Shown here one piece after another: positions 52,286-63,756 of a stretch of 64,000 bases of DNA. The position numbers and the translations under genes are program-made. The notes under the pieces were generated by a model, which was not told the DNA's origin, did no database searches, and saw only the letters and a list, made by a program, of their open reading frames with translations. Numbering within the stretch: the first letter of the stretch is position 1; each line of letters starts with the position of its first letter. This stretch comes from Ricordea florida (taxonomy: Eukaryota > Cnidaria > Anthozoa > Corallimorpharia > Ricordeidae), in NCBI GenBank assembly GCA_949710005.1, contig OX453276.1:19310149-19374148 (forward strand), given 5' to 3'.

Positions 52286-52718
52286 ATGGCCGATTTACCT
52301 TCCAAGAAAGCCAAAATAGTTGCCCGAGCGCCACAAATCAGGTACACATTAGAGCTTGCAGTCAAACCTGGAATGGAAGAGCAACTCGAACAGTTGAAGA
52401 GTAAAATTCAGCGAGTGAAGGAAGCGCTTGGAGACTCTTATAGGATGAGGATGCAGTTGGCTATTCTTGACTGGGTATGGTAGAAGTTCTAGAAATGTTT
52501 ACTTTTTGTGCTGTGTTCTACATGTTAGTATGAAAACTCCAATTGGTAATTTTTTAAATTTATTGTTATAGAACGAGAACATGCTTAAAGAGACGTCGTC
52601 TGAGCAGTACTATCAGACAAGCCGTCAACCCGACCGTGTTGCACCACACAGGGTGTCAGTGGATAAAACTTACAAGTTAAAGGATGAGATCTGGGCAACC
52701 TTTTACAGAACCTTGTAA
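52286..52718 (+). CDS. Small two-exon gene, 111 residues, coiled coil
   Basis: ATG 52286 follows TTTTGTC and starts MADLPSKKAKIVARAPQIRY. Exon 1 ends at 52474 (TGG|GTATGG) and exon 2 covers 52572-52718 after TTGTTATAG; the phases match (0). The product is a basic N-terminus, an amphipathic helix (LELAVKPGMEEQLEQLKSKI, then QRVKEALGD), and a C-terminal part ending ...KDEIWATFYRTL. The stop TAA is at 52716-52718 and AATAAA at 52972-52977. The compact form, intact splice sites and proper 3' end suggest an expressed gene. I do not recognise the family. It could also be a short member of a larger coral repeat family cut after two exons. Confidence 0.65.
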
Positions 52719-52971
52719 TTTTTTCCTAATACCACATGTAACATTGACTTTCTGGATGAAAGTCATGTAAAAAATGTATTTATAGTACCAGTAACAAGTC
52801 ACACTTGTTTAGAATGAATACAGTTGCAAGGCTGTAAAAAATATACTTTGTACCAATAACCATAACACAATGTTATATTTTCGCTTGTAATGTACAATGC
52901 ATTTTTATTTTCGTTTCTTCTTTTCATTTGTCTGGTTCTTTTTTGTATGAAACAATCGTGCCAAAAACAGT

Positions 52972-52977
52972 AATAAA
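52972..52977 (+). terminator. Poly(A) signal
   Basis: AATAAA about 250 bases after the stop of the two-exon gene. Confidence 0.6.
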
Positions 52978-52981
52978 GTTC

Positions 52982-52982
<1 letters not shown>

Positions 52983-53034
<52 letters not shown>
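52983..53034. repeat. (ATT)n microsatellite
   Basis: About 17 uninterrupted ATT units directly after the poly(A) signal. Confidence 0.97.
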
Positions 53035-53036
<2 letters not shown>

Positions 53037-53201
53037 AATTATAAACGTAAGGGCTCGCCTAGAAAAACTGACATCAGTTATGCCAGTTGTGAAATAAATC
53101 AAAATAACCCTACACGTACTAGAAAGCTGAATATTAGGGTCAATAGTAGCTTGTCAATAAATTCAAGTGGCTTCAGCTAATGGCCATGTTGTTGCAAGTT
53201 C

Positions 53202-53699
53202 TCATTGACAGCGCTCAGGCTCGTCGGTGCCCTTGCTAAGGTACATGGGGGGATTTGGCCACCTTCCCCTCACATCTTTTATTACACAATGGGGCATCAC
53301 TTCCCAAACATCTTGTATATGGCACCCCAGCTCCTGCTTCCGTTCTTGGTATGTGGGGTTATCCCAAGGACCACAGTCCTTCAGCGTTCGCCAATACCAT
53401 TTGTAATACTTTAATCTTTTGGTGTGATTTGTGATTCTTGCATCACTTCTTCCCTGTGGATTGAAAGGGGAAGAAGTGATGCAAGGGGTCCTAAGGCAAA
53501 AATCACAGGCGTTGAGTGGCTCTGTAGCATCAGAGCAGTTAGAGTTGCTTGGTCCTTGTGGCGCTGATGGTGATTGTGGTACTACACTTGTTAGTTGATG
53601 GCGCTGATGAAACACACTAACAGGAGTAGGGGGAAGTGGCTCCGCGTCAGGGCTTGGAACCGCAAAACACGCTTGTTTTGAAGCTGCAATGGAATACAA
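53202..53699 (-). CDS. Cys-motif hypothetical protein, probably transposon-associated
   Basis: A 165-codon minus-strand frame. It has a Pro/Ser-rich N-terminus, then CDFCLRTPCIT (about 53500), a basic YYKWYWRTL segment, and a C-terminal signature DVWEVMPHCVIKDVRGRWPN (about 53290). C-x2-C ... P-C-I-T followed by M-P-x-C-V-x-x-x-V-R is a pattern that I associate with highly repeated cnidarian proteins found beside transposases. A short upstream exon candidate lies at about 54390-54260 on the same strand (VTIEVFENEKEELLETIRKH, acceptor CCTTTTTCAG). The gene diverges from the DDE-type transposase that starts at 57841. The function is unknown. Confidence 0.5.
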   Translation of the reverse strand: MYSIAASKQACFAVPSPDAEPLPPTPVSVFHQRHQLTSVVPQSPSAPQGPSNSNCSDATEPLNACDFCLRTPCITSSPFNPQGRSDARITNHTKRLKYYKWYWRTLKDCGPWDNPTYQERKQELGCHIQDVWEVMPHCVIKDVRGRWPNPPMYLSKGTDEPERCQ

Positions 53700-54776
53700 A
53701 AATGAAATGAATCACAAGGTAGCTCTACACGGAGAAACTAGAAGTCCTGTGAAATCTTTACAATACTTTTGGAGAACCGGTTACATTGAAAGCAAAAGAA
53801 ATGCAAATGGAAAATGTAGTTTTTCCCGCCGCTGCGGTGTACGAATTTCCGAAAAAATATTGTACCAAATTCATTAGTAGAGCGTTCCAGTGAGAAATAA
53901 TTTACGAAAATAAACAAAACACCGTGCCGCGATGCAAAAACTTTACTTCATTCAAAAATGTAGACTTTCACTAGATATTTGGAGTATTCTAATCTTTTAG
54001 CGAGCGATGAATGTATTGTATTCACTAGAGTCTGCATGACCTAACATGTTTTGCAACTGACCGCAGACAGGAATCGGATTTCCTACACCGCAGAGCCATT
54101 TGGAAGAAAAGGCGCGTGTTTCAAAAAAATAATGCTTTTTAACTTGATATATTCTACTCATTGCAGTCTCTAATATGTATTTGAAAAAAAAATTGCATAA
54201 AATACATGAAGAAATTGAGGACTGCGATGTAACAGGACAACTCGACAGAAAACTGAATAAGTTAGGAAAAGGTCGTACAGACCGTTTGCTTTCTGGCCTC
54301 TCGTCTGCCTGACCTCGATGACTTCGCAATGGCTTGCATGTTTGCGAATGGTTTCCAGCAATTCTTCTTTTTCATTTTCAAATACTTCAATAGTAACCTG
54401 AAAAAGGCAATGAATATAGAAGTATATTAATTGCGAGGAGATGAGTTATGAAATTAAAATGAAGTCGAATGATATGAAACACAGATGATAAATTTTGACT
54501 AAATCGCTCCTATAATAATCTACTCAACCGCACTCGCTTTCTGGATCCGATCATCTCTTCCTCTCAAGAGAACCAAAAAAAGGATCTTCCTAATACTGTG
54601 ACAGCTAACCGGGTAGATGAGTCCTTGCGAGCAGCACTTTGCTGGTATCGCGCAGTCACAGATGTTGACAGTTCGCTGTCTAGAGTGAAATGAATGACGG
54701 CTTGCCCAGGGCAAGGCTAATTTTATAGTCAGGGTCCTTGTTTAAAATAAAATTAACTGAAAGCTTACTTGGTCAT

Positions 54777-55481
54777 TCAGGGTTTTTGTTGGTGATGGGA
54801 AGTCCGAAGAGTTTGGTAGAGTGGGTTAACGTTATAGGTGGGTTTGTCAATGTAGGTCTGTATTTGGCACCAAAAAGGCACCAGAGTGGGACAGTGGAGG
54901 AGTAGATGGTCTAGTGTTTTGGTTGTGGTACAGTTGTGGTACGTAATGGGGGGTAGACGTTGATTTTGTGAAGACTGTAGGCAGTAGGTAGAATGCAGTG
55001 TACAATTTCCAGTTAAGGTCAATGTATTTATTGGGTAGGAGAGGACAGTATAGGGATTTCCAAAAAGTAATATTAAAATGATGTGGGGGGGAGGGAGAAT
55101 GCACTCCCAGTACTCTAGGGTAGCGATTGAGATATTCTGGTCGGACCCCAGGAGGGAATAAAAACAATGAGTGGGTATTCGGGCTAAGGAAAGACAGGTG
55201 TTGGGAGGGGACGAAGCCGGGACACTAAAGTTGGGAGGCGGGGGAAGGGGAGACTATCCCCAGGAGATTTGGTAGGTTCGATATTAGCAATAACGGTGGT
55301 TAGCTCATCAAGCGTAATTAGGCCTTCGCAAGATTGTTGATCAGTTGGAGATAAGCGTGGGGAGGGAATGTCCAGAATTTCTTGTTGGGCTTGAAGGTCA
55401 ATGGGCTCGGCTGTATATAGTTTTTTGTAAAATTGTCTGGTTTCGTGTAAGATGTCAGTTATGTTGGTCAGTGTCAAGATT
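54777..55481 (-). pseudogene. L1/Tx1-like retrotransposon ORF2 relic, internally deleted
   Basis: From 55477 on the minus strand the sequence reads ITDILHETRQFYKKLYTAEP and LSPTDQQSCEGLITLDELTT, ending EPTKSPG. This is the start of an L1/Tx1-type reverse transcriptase. It then jumps directly to the far C-terminal part of ORF2, with the late zinc-like block LDHLLLHCPTLVPFW (about 54880). The entire catalytic palm is deleted and frames are shifted. The upstream endonuclease part is at 56029-56641, beyond a small inserted element. Confidence 0.72.
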
Positions 55482-56028
55482 CAGTGTTGCATCCAGAGCG
55501 CGTCATTGCATCCTGGGATGCAATATTTTGCTTTTGGACCCCCTAAAATACTAAGAAGGGGTCCCTGTGGACGCACAAATATCGTGCTTGAAATATATGC
55601 ACATTCCTTCCACTTGTATTGACGCGAAGAAAAACAATCCGCTTGCCATGTGCGGAACAACGAACTTCCGAAGATGAACACTGGAGCATCATGCTTTCTG
55701 ATGCACAATTGCCACCAATGACGGATTTTCATGTTCATTCGCTCCGCGTTTTTTGAGTTCTGACTTCTCATAACAAAAGATTTTTAGTTCGAGAGACCCG
55801 TAGCGTTACGCAGTGGTGAACGAAGAAACATTTACTCGGCCCAGTAATCGCAGTTTTCAAAATGGCGGACACCGACAATGCGATTTTTCACTCGTCTTCA
55901 TCATCAAATTAAGAGATGATTGGAATCAATATTTATGATAGGACCCCCAAAATTCTGGTCTGGACCCCCAAATATTTGTCCAAGGGGTCCAGAGGACCCC
56001 TACCCAGTAAAACCTGGATGCAACACTG
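55482..56028. mobile_element. Non-autonomous hAT-like element, 547 bp, in the L1/Tx1 relic
   Basis: The ends CAGTGTTGCATCCAG and CTGGATGCAACACTG are perfect 15-base inverses. AAGATT flanks both sides (55476-55481 and 56029-56034), a 6-bp target duplication. Subterminal GGACCCCC/GGGGTCC blocks are also inverted. There is no transposase gene. The CAGTG start is hAT-like, although 8 bp is the usual hAT duplication. Confidence 0.82.
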
Positions 56029-56641
56029 AAGATTGTCTTAAGCCAAAACACGTACTGTCTGGTTGGCCTGTCGTTTCTTTTCCAAGCTGTAAAAGTATTT
56101 TGCGCTTTTTTCACCTTCTTCAATGAATCAGGCTTTCATCCTAATTTTCAGTCGGTCAAGTGGTCGTAGTTCAAATTGTTTCAGTTCTTCTTTAGCTTTT
56201 AAATAAGGAAGCATGTTTGTCGCAGTATTCCAGATGTTGTTATAATCGGTTTAGTTTCTGTTCCAAACATGCACATTCTTGGTTGTCTTGTTTGCATTGT
56301 AGTTTGGCGTGGTGAAAAGCAAGTTGCTTAAAATGATATTTGGCTTTATCTCACCAAGCGAGCAGATTAGGATAGTTATGCTTTTTAGAGAGCTAGCTAG
56401 TCCAAAAGACGTATTATTAAAGAGTATTACTAAAGTGCCAATAGCCCGGACCACGTTTGATCTGAGACAGATCTAAAGGAAGGAGAATAAGATCATGGTC
56501 CGAGTGCGGGAAAGGCTTAACATCAGATTTAGTAGTATTTTTAGTTACATCATATGAGTGAGTCTCACAAGTTCCATTTAAGAAACATGTTTTCTTTGTC
56601 CTTGTAACGACTGTGCCGTTGGATCTAAACACTATTCGCAT
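56029..56641 (-). pseudogene. L1/Tx1-like ORF2 relic: endonuclease end and linker
   Basis: On the minus strand, SDHDLILLPLDLSQIKRGPG then YWHFSNTLL (about 56510-56420) is the end of an L1-type APE endonuclease. Further on are W-N-T-A and FIEEGEKSAKYFYSLEKKRQ (about 56110), the linker before RT, broken by stops. The element is then interrupted at 56028 by the 547-bp insertion and continues at 55481. The 5' end is missing beyond about 56641. Confidence 0.72.
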
Positions 56642-57640
56642 CGCATGTATAAGAAACTCCGGACTCTTGTAGATTGAAATTAGCCTAATATTCTAAGTTG
56701 TCATGGTTAAGTACATTGAATTGACAGTGTTTTCGGCACTCTATGCATAAAATAGAGGAGGATTGGGAATACAAGTGGAATCATTTGAATCTTGATATTC
56801 GTGATTCTGTGTCGTTTTTGCCTCAATGATAAATGATTCCTACAATAATTTTCTTCCAGAGTCATGATTCACGAACACTATTGATCACCTATTAACTTTA
56901 TGATTTTCTCAGTGGCAACTCAGTCCCATTTTGTATTCTTTGGTGTTCAAACTTCTGCTTCATCCAGTCTCGGTATCATCGTTCATTTTGTCTAGGTATG
57001 GAGTGTTTTTGAAACTGAACATTAAGCACCAGGTTACCTTTGAAACAAGGGGACTGTCAGCCCTGAATGCACGAACGCAATTAATTGATACCTGTATTTT
57101 GTTTTATTCCCAAGCCTAAGTACAAAGATTCATGATTCCCAAGTTTTTAAAACAAAGATTCATGATTATTTCATGCTTTGTAACTGTGATTCATGATTCT
57201 GCTTAAGCCCCCGCAGGAGAAGTACGACTGAAAAATTTCCAGTAGTTAAACAGAGAAGAGTTAATCATTACGCGTAAGAGTTGTTTTTACGAGTTAAATT
57301 CGCAGGCTTGAGTCGATGATAGAGAGCTTTAGATTCTAAGACGAGTATGAGATTTTCTTAGTACTAAGTGGTACTCGCGCGCGAACCAGCGTCATTTTGG
57401 TGGGAAAACGTGGTAGCCGTCGTCATTCTAAGGTAAGATGTATCAAGTATAGCGAGACCAATAATAAAATTAATACATTATATCCCATCTAGAAACATTC
57501 AGATAAACAGTTGGCAGGCTCTTATAAGACCTTGGGATGGATTTTATGGACCTTTGGAGGTGCGGACGCATCTGCTGCCTCCACCTGATTCGGATTGCGT
57601 CATACAAGACGTAAAGTTGCAGTTATTAAACCTACAGTGG
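56642..57640. other. Non-coding gap with a possible CpG-containing promoter
   Basis: Repeated ATTCATGATT-like phrases occur at 56800-57200. At about 57372-57432, GCGCGCGAACCAGCGTCATT is followed by a donor-like CTAAG|GTAAGA, so this could be an untranslated first exon for the gene starting at 57841. That is inference. Confidence 0.35.
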
Positions 57641-57649
57641 TTTTGAGTT

Positions 57650-57785
57650 TTAAGTGCTTCGTTTTCCAGATTTTGGGGTCTTTGTTTTTGACCTAGGGTG
57701 CTTTGTTTTCGATCTAGGGTGCTTTGTTTTCGAGATTTGGGTGCTTTGTGCTTCGGGCTTCGTTTTCGAGTGCTTCGGTTTTGAA
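57650..57785. repeat. Degenerate TTCG-rich tandem repeat
   Basis: Several imperfect units built from GGGTGCTTTGTTTTCGA, just upstream of the start codon at 57841. Confidence 0.75.
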
Positions 57786-58567
57786 ACTACCTTTTATCAT
57801 ATTTGGTTAAAAGCAGTATGGATCGCATCTCCGAAAGAACATGAAAAGAAGAGGTGGGAAACGTGAAGGTGCCGGACAGAAGAAGTTGCCTGCATTGGCC
57901 AAAATAATGAGAGTGATAAATCAAAAGCATTGGAGAGCAAATCACCATTATATATATTTGGAAAATAATGTTTTCTCGACCTGGCGAAAGGTCCGTGCGG
58001 AGGGAACCTCCACAAACAATTCGAACTTTGCGTCATGGCTGCTCGGTTTGGAGCTCAGACGAAGACGTGAACAGTGAGTACCAGCTTTTTCATATATTTA
58101 GACCGGTGTTCGATATTAATACTGGAAAGAAATGTTCTGAATATCTCTTAATCTCTTTTGTAGAATGAACAACATGAAAGCAGCTCAACCATCCAAAAGA
58201 GCAAGACTGACCGAAGAAGGTACTGTGTGCTCTGGGCACGTAAATCACCTGATATGATTCATTACATTTACACTTTCCGATTCTTATGTCTTTTGTAATG
58301 GATTATTGCCAGGTCCATTAACTTAGACTCCATTGGGAAAAGGCAGAAATGTTCCCGATTTTTCTTTTGTAAGCCCTAACAGATGTGAAAAGTAAGTGAA
58401 AAATTAAATACTTGATTGCAATTGCAGGGCTTTTTTTTGTTTATAGCCTCACTGAATTAGTGTGGTCCTCGTCTTATCTCAAAGAAAAGATTTTTACTTT
58501 ATTCAAGTAACTTGGGCTGTCCATGTTATGTAGTCTATCTTTGTAATAATATACTGATTATTATATT

Positions 58568-58603
58568 CAGAAGCATATCACGTAGCTAGGTGATATGCTT
58601 CTG
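58568..58603. repeat. Perfect hairpin
   Basis: CAGAAGCATATCAC and its exact inverse are separated by 8 bases. Intronic. Confidence 0.85.
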
Positions 58604-58808
58604 TTATGTTTTGATTATTTTCTTGTAAGTTAACTTTCGTTTTGTTTGCCTTCCTTTTGCCAAATATGCACTTCTTTGCACTGTGCAAATTGACCATTGT
58701 TCATTTCTGCCATGCAGGTTGAGTTGTGGTAAAAAGGCTGCATGCAAATATATATTCAATAAATAGTCAACTACTTTTTGTAGTAACATAGCTGTACATT
58801 TCACACTA

Positions 58809-58950
58809 AACAATTATTGAATGATGTTTTTTGCAATATCCAGATTAATCAAGGTCAAGGTAGGTGTTATCAGCCAAAGTCAAAGGCCGAGGCCAATAAC
58901 CCTAGACCTTGGTTATTCTGGATTTCACAAAACGGCGTCTAATAATTGTT
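58809..58950. mobile_element. Snap-back MITE, 142 bp
   Basis: AACAATTATT at the left end is inverted as AATAATTGTT at the right. Inner blocks ATCCAGATTAATCAAGGTC and its near inverse extend the fold over most of the length. Confidence 0.65.
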
Positions 58951-61900
58951 TTATTATACTTTGAATGAAAAAAGGAAGTCTTGTATTTGCTTTATCAATG
59001 ATAGCAAGCAACACAAAGCGCGTGAACTTGACATGATTACCCTTAACAGTCATGCACTGCAGTCGTGCATGACATGACTACCCGTGACCTTGAGTGTCCT
59101 TGACATGATTATTGTATAATCTGCAGCTAGATGACGTCACAGGCACTGATTTTGAAAATTCACTGTGTGCTTTTGGCCAACCAGCAAAGAGATAGTGAGT
59201 TCAATGTATAATAATACATGTAATTGTCCATTATTGTGTGCTGCAGGCCAGACAAATGTATTGATGTCACTAGTGTGGAGAGTGTGAGTTCAATTTCTGC
59301 CAATACATCTTACAAAATAATTGACAACGCTGTAGTCATTGACAATGAGAGCAACAATGATCGTGACATCAGTGACACTGAGACATCAACCTTGTCATCA
59401 GAACAAAGTTGTGACAGGTAAACATCAAACAAATGTACTGTAAAAAGCATCCATTGGCAGTTACTTCATCATTGACTAGAATAGTTGGATCTACTTTATT
59501 GTTGACTAGGTACTGAAATTTTTAAGCAATGCATTCAAAGGCATTGAATTAACCTCATGTACATTTTTTTCTTGTTATCTCAGTGACCTAGAAGATGGCC
59601 TCAAGCTACTCAATGAGGACCTGACTTTCACAGACAATGACAGTGACAGTGATGACAGTGAATTCCAACCACTGTTAGTATAAATCTGCAATCTGAAATT
59701 TTGAATAATGATGAAGAAATACCTACATGAATATTTATGAAAATCAGTAATATTAATTTTAGTCAACAATATTCTGCAAAACCAAGCAGAAATGCTTGTT
59801 ATTTGGCCCATCAGTAGTATGGGAATTCTGTTAGTAAGTAAAAAAAAAAAAATTATGCAAAGTTGTTACCAAATTTGCTTCGAGCTACATGTATACAATG
59901 CAGGATATGTTTGTGCAGTTGACAGATGCAGGGACTGTAATGGCAATATTTGGTAGTGCATCGATATGTTAAGTTTGTTTGTTATTCAAATGTACAAATT
60001 GCACTGATAGGTCAAAGGGTCAGTAATAGAGGAATGTAGAGTGTTGTTTCACTGTGAGAAATCTTTGTTTGTAACACTCTGTTTTTCACATTTCAAGTGA
60101 AGAGAACTATGGCTGTGCAAGTGAAGTTGATGAACTGGATGAGACATCTGTAATGGAGTTCACTGAAGTTGTAGCCTTGCCTGTCGAGAATGGAAGCTCA
60201 GCAGTCCTGCAGACAAAAACTTCTTGTAATGCACAGCCAGATAAACCAAGTTCAGATTCAGAATCAGTGTGTACCCAGACAGGTAATGAGTACATGAGCC
60301 AGTCATCAATACCAAAACATCAGCCTGATTATGGCACTCACAAACGCTTTTCAAGAAAAGAAGAAATTCTGCATACAGAAGAACTTGGCCATATTAAGGG
60401 AACAAAAGTAATCTGCTCATTGGATTTATTACTGCAACAGTTTGCAGGGCCATGCAAGTACTCAGGGTGCATTCACTAGACTACACTAGAATACTCATTG
60501 TTAGGTACTTGTGCAGTGATACGATGGAAATTTCCAGCAGGGTACAAAGGAAGGTTTTGTACCTCAGGGGATGTGAATGGCATGATGTCAAATAACCTCC
60601 AAGCTGTAGCCGCAGTTCTTACATCAGGAGACAATTTTTCAAAAATTGAAAATTTTGCAAAGCACCTAAGACTGGAATTCATTTCAGCCTCAACTTTCCA
60701 AAGAATTCAAAAGATGTACTGTGTCCCTGTAATTGATGAGTGGTCGCAAAACATGAGAGAACTGTGGGTACAATTTGCCAGTGAGGAGCTTTCATATGCG
60801 GTGATGGCCAGTGTGACTCCCCTGGCTTTTCAGCCAAAAACCTTTGCTACTATGTAATGGAGATGACCACTCTGTATGTTATTGAAATAGAAGTTTTGAC
60901 AAACGACATGTCAGCTTAAAATCAAGTACCATGGAAAAGAAGGCCTTGAACAACTGTCTTCAAAGACTCCAGACAGTCCTGAATGTCCTCGAAGTTTGCA
61001 CAGATGCATCATCATCTGTTAAGAAACTAATAGGTAGGTTGGAACTTGTAGGTTGAGCTTTCTATAGGGAAAAGGAACTGTACTGCATCAATCATTTCTT
61101 ATCCTGTCAGATATTCATTTTTAGGAAGTGCATGTGACTCTGCTCATTCACTGTCCTAAAGTACCCCATCGTTTGCATAGAACCTTAAAAATTTATAGTC
61201 ATTAATTTTTATGCCCATCTGTTGCTTGGTAGGAGAATTTGAAATTCTTTACATATGAGGTTGCTTTTGGTCTTTTGTGGAAATGTTTTTTAGTACAGCT
61301 TGCATGAAAAACATTATAGCTACTATTTTTACTACCACTGTACTGGTGCAATTACATGTAATGCACCCATAAATTAAAATATTCCAAACTAGCTATCATT
61401 TAAAATGTACAAGCAAGTTTGGTATTAATTTAATGCTCTTCTATTTTGTGTCCTAGCTGAGGAATTCAAGACAATCTTTTATTCTCTTGATGTCTGGCAC
61501 AAGGCCAAAAGTAAAACTGCATGATTCAGAAGTTAGAGTGTATTAAAACCTCACTCCAACTCCTGAGCGGGCATGGGAATCAGAAATTCTATAGTGTCGG
61601 GGGTTAAAAGGTATTTTTTTGCATTAACTCTACTTTTTTGTTGTTGTTGGAAATTTCAGAGGAATAGGGGTAAGATTCAAATGTGACCTGACCAAAGGAT
61701 GGTACCTTAATACATGTATATTATGTTTCTTCAGGTTGCTAGTACTAAAGGGAATAATAAAGTTGGAAAATGGTCAAACCAAATAATAAATCACTTGTGG
61801 CATTGCAGTTCAGTTGCATCTGAATATGAAGACAGCACCCAGGCTCTGGCAGTAATGAAGCTAGATATACAGCAGACAAATTCTAGTGAAGTGCTCTGAC

Positions 61901-63270
61901 TCAATCATGCATCATGTGTACTTTACAATGTCACTCGAGATTACTGTACCCCTGTCCACACAAATTCACCTGTAGTGCACACGTTTTGTGTTACTAGGTG
62001 TGAACTTTAGTTATTCACAGGACAAGTGTTAAATATGTTTGCCTGTTTCACAGGACAAATGGCTCTCCATCCTCCATCATGTATGCAATGAGCATGAATG
62101 GACCACAGGCAAATGTGACCATGAGGTACTTGAACCCAATGAAGAACACCCCCCTTTGTTTAACCACGATTATTTGGCCTTACAGAAAATAGCGCTTGAG
62201 CCAACCCTGCTAGACAGCTTCAAGTTTTATGTGAAGTTTAGGTAAATACTTTAATGTCAACCAATTTTTTTTAGGCAGACAATAGTATTAAAATCATTAT
62301 TTCCCCCTTCTTTTTTTTGATGACAGGGATAAGGGGGAGGGGGATACTGCTGTGCTCCACTCCAAGCACAGGACTACTTATTTTGTCAAGACAAATCTCT
62401 GGATGGTAGAGTTAAATGCACCATCCCTGGGTACCAAATGCAAACAAATGCCTTGTGGCCTCCAAAGATCATCTACAGTGTTTGATGCTATTCATATAAC
62501 CATGCTTCACTATTGCTTGTTTGTTTATTTGTTGTGACTTGTGGCGCAACCCTGGGTAACCTACAAAGACTTACAAATGCTTGGTGGCTTCCTTACTTTT
62601 GTTTCTTTCTTATGTTTTAAGGGCACACAGGATCCTTGGAATGCCTCAACAGCATGTCTCTGGCATATGCGGCCAAAAGATCTGCTTACAAGTATGTATT
62701 CCATTAAAAGCTCTGCACAAGTAATAAAGAAACTTGGAACCCTTAGGCCTAGACTATCATTATAGAGGAGTATACATTAGTGACAACTATAAAATTGTAG
62801 AGTTGCCCTTTCCATCCCTAGTCCCTGTTGAGAGCTTCTGGAACTCTGTAGTGGGCATGACAAGAGTGGAATAAAATGTTGGGGTAACTTTTGGGTGGTG
62901 GTATTGCCGGGAAGGGGGAGAGGGGGGGTGGATTTTTGATGGCATTTTGTCTCTGTGGTAAACACCATTTTCATTGAATGTACACATATTAAGCATTTCA
63001 CCAGCACCTTACAACAACAGCCTAGTTTCACCCTCACTATTTTCTCTTCAAACAGTTATTAATATTATCATTATTATTTTGTACTGTGTTAGGTACAGAT
63101 TTTACAAGGCAAGAAAGCAACTTGCAGCTATTGATTGGAACTACCATCGTGATAGATCAGCTGCTGTGGGATCTGAAGGGGGTGAAGGAAGATATAGCTG
63201 TAAATACAAAAGAGTGGAACACGCATAATAAAAATTGGACAAACATTTTGCCTACATTCCCATACTCATG

Positions 63271-63756
63271 GCCAAATTTCTTCGTCGCAGGATAGAAGAT
63301 GTCTTTAGGATAGACAGACACGTGTCTCTGTCTGAAGATGATCCAGAAAGAATTTCGCCAACAATTGTGCACACTGCTCCTATCAACTCAAAGGAGTTGT
63401 TTGAAAGACATAAAACAAGGTTTCAAAAACAGGAATGACTTGATACAGATTTGAACAAGATATACCACAAAGCTGTGCCACCATAACAGTCTATAATAGG
63501 GTTTTGTGGTGCGGCCAAATTTTTTCGTCGCTGGATAGAAGATGTCTTTAGGATAGACAGACACGTGTCTCTGTCTGAAGATGATCCAAAAAGAATTTCG
63601 CCAACGATTGTGCACACTGCTCCTATCAACTCAAAGGAGTTGTTTGAAAGACATAAAACAAGGTTTCAAAAACAGGAATGACTTGATACAGATTTGAACA
63701 AGATATACTACAAAGCTGTGCCACCATAACAGTCTATAACAGGGTTTTTGTGGTGT
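63271..63756 (+). repeat. 243-bp tandem duplication at the transposase 3' end
   Basis: Unit 1 starts at GCCAAATTTC (63271) and unit 2 at GCCAAATTTT (63514). The two are almost identical, with a handful of substitutions, and both contain the last coding block and stop codon. The second unit is probably outside the coding frame. Confidence 0.93.

Larger units (their letters stand above)
57841..63438 (+). pseudogene. Multi-exon DDE-type transposase of a cnidarian repeat family (decayed)
   Basis: Exon 1 (57841-58073) encodes KRRGGKREGAGQKK and NFASWLLGLELRRRR; exon 2 (58164-58219) encodes a basic AQPSKRARLTEE. Acidic exons follow (59247-59417, 59584-59673). A long exon from 60098 has a TAG at 60477, then VIRWKFPAGYKGRF and NFAKHLRLEFISASTFQRIQ. 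Catalytic-looking motifs appear in shifted frames: GDGQCDSPGFSAKNLCYYVM (about 60800), VCTDASSSVKKLI (about 60995), SLDVWHKAK (about 61480). Then come VGKWSNQIINHLWHC, KWLSILHHVCNEHEW (62056), SFKFYVKFR (62218), RKQLAAIDWNYHRD (about 63112) and RHVSLSEDDPERISP (63319). The D...D...D/W order suggests a DDE enzyme. At least two frameshifts and one or more stops disable it. The exon 2 to exon 3 phases do not join directly. Confidence 0.7.

Noticed and set aside
52905..53102. Minus-strand frame with a poly-Asn tract
   Set aside because: Simple translation of the (ATT)n microsatellite.
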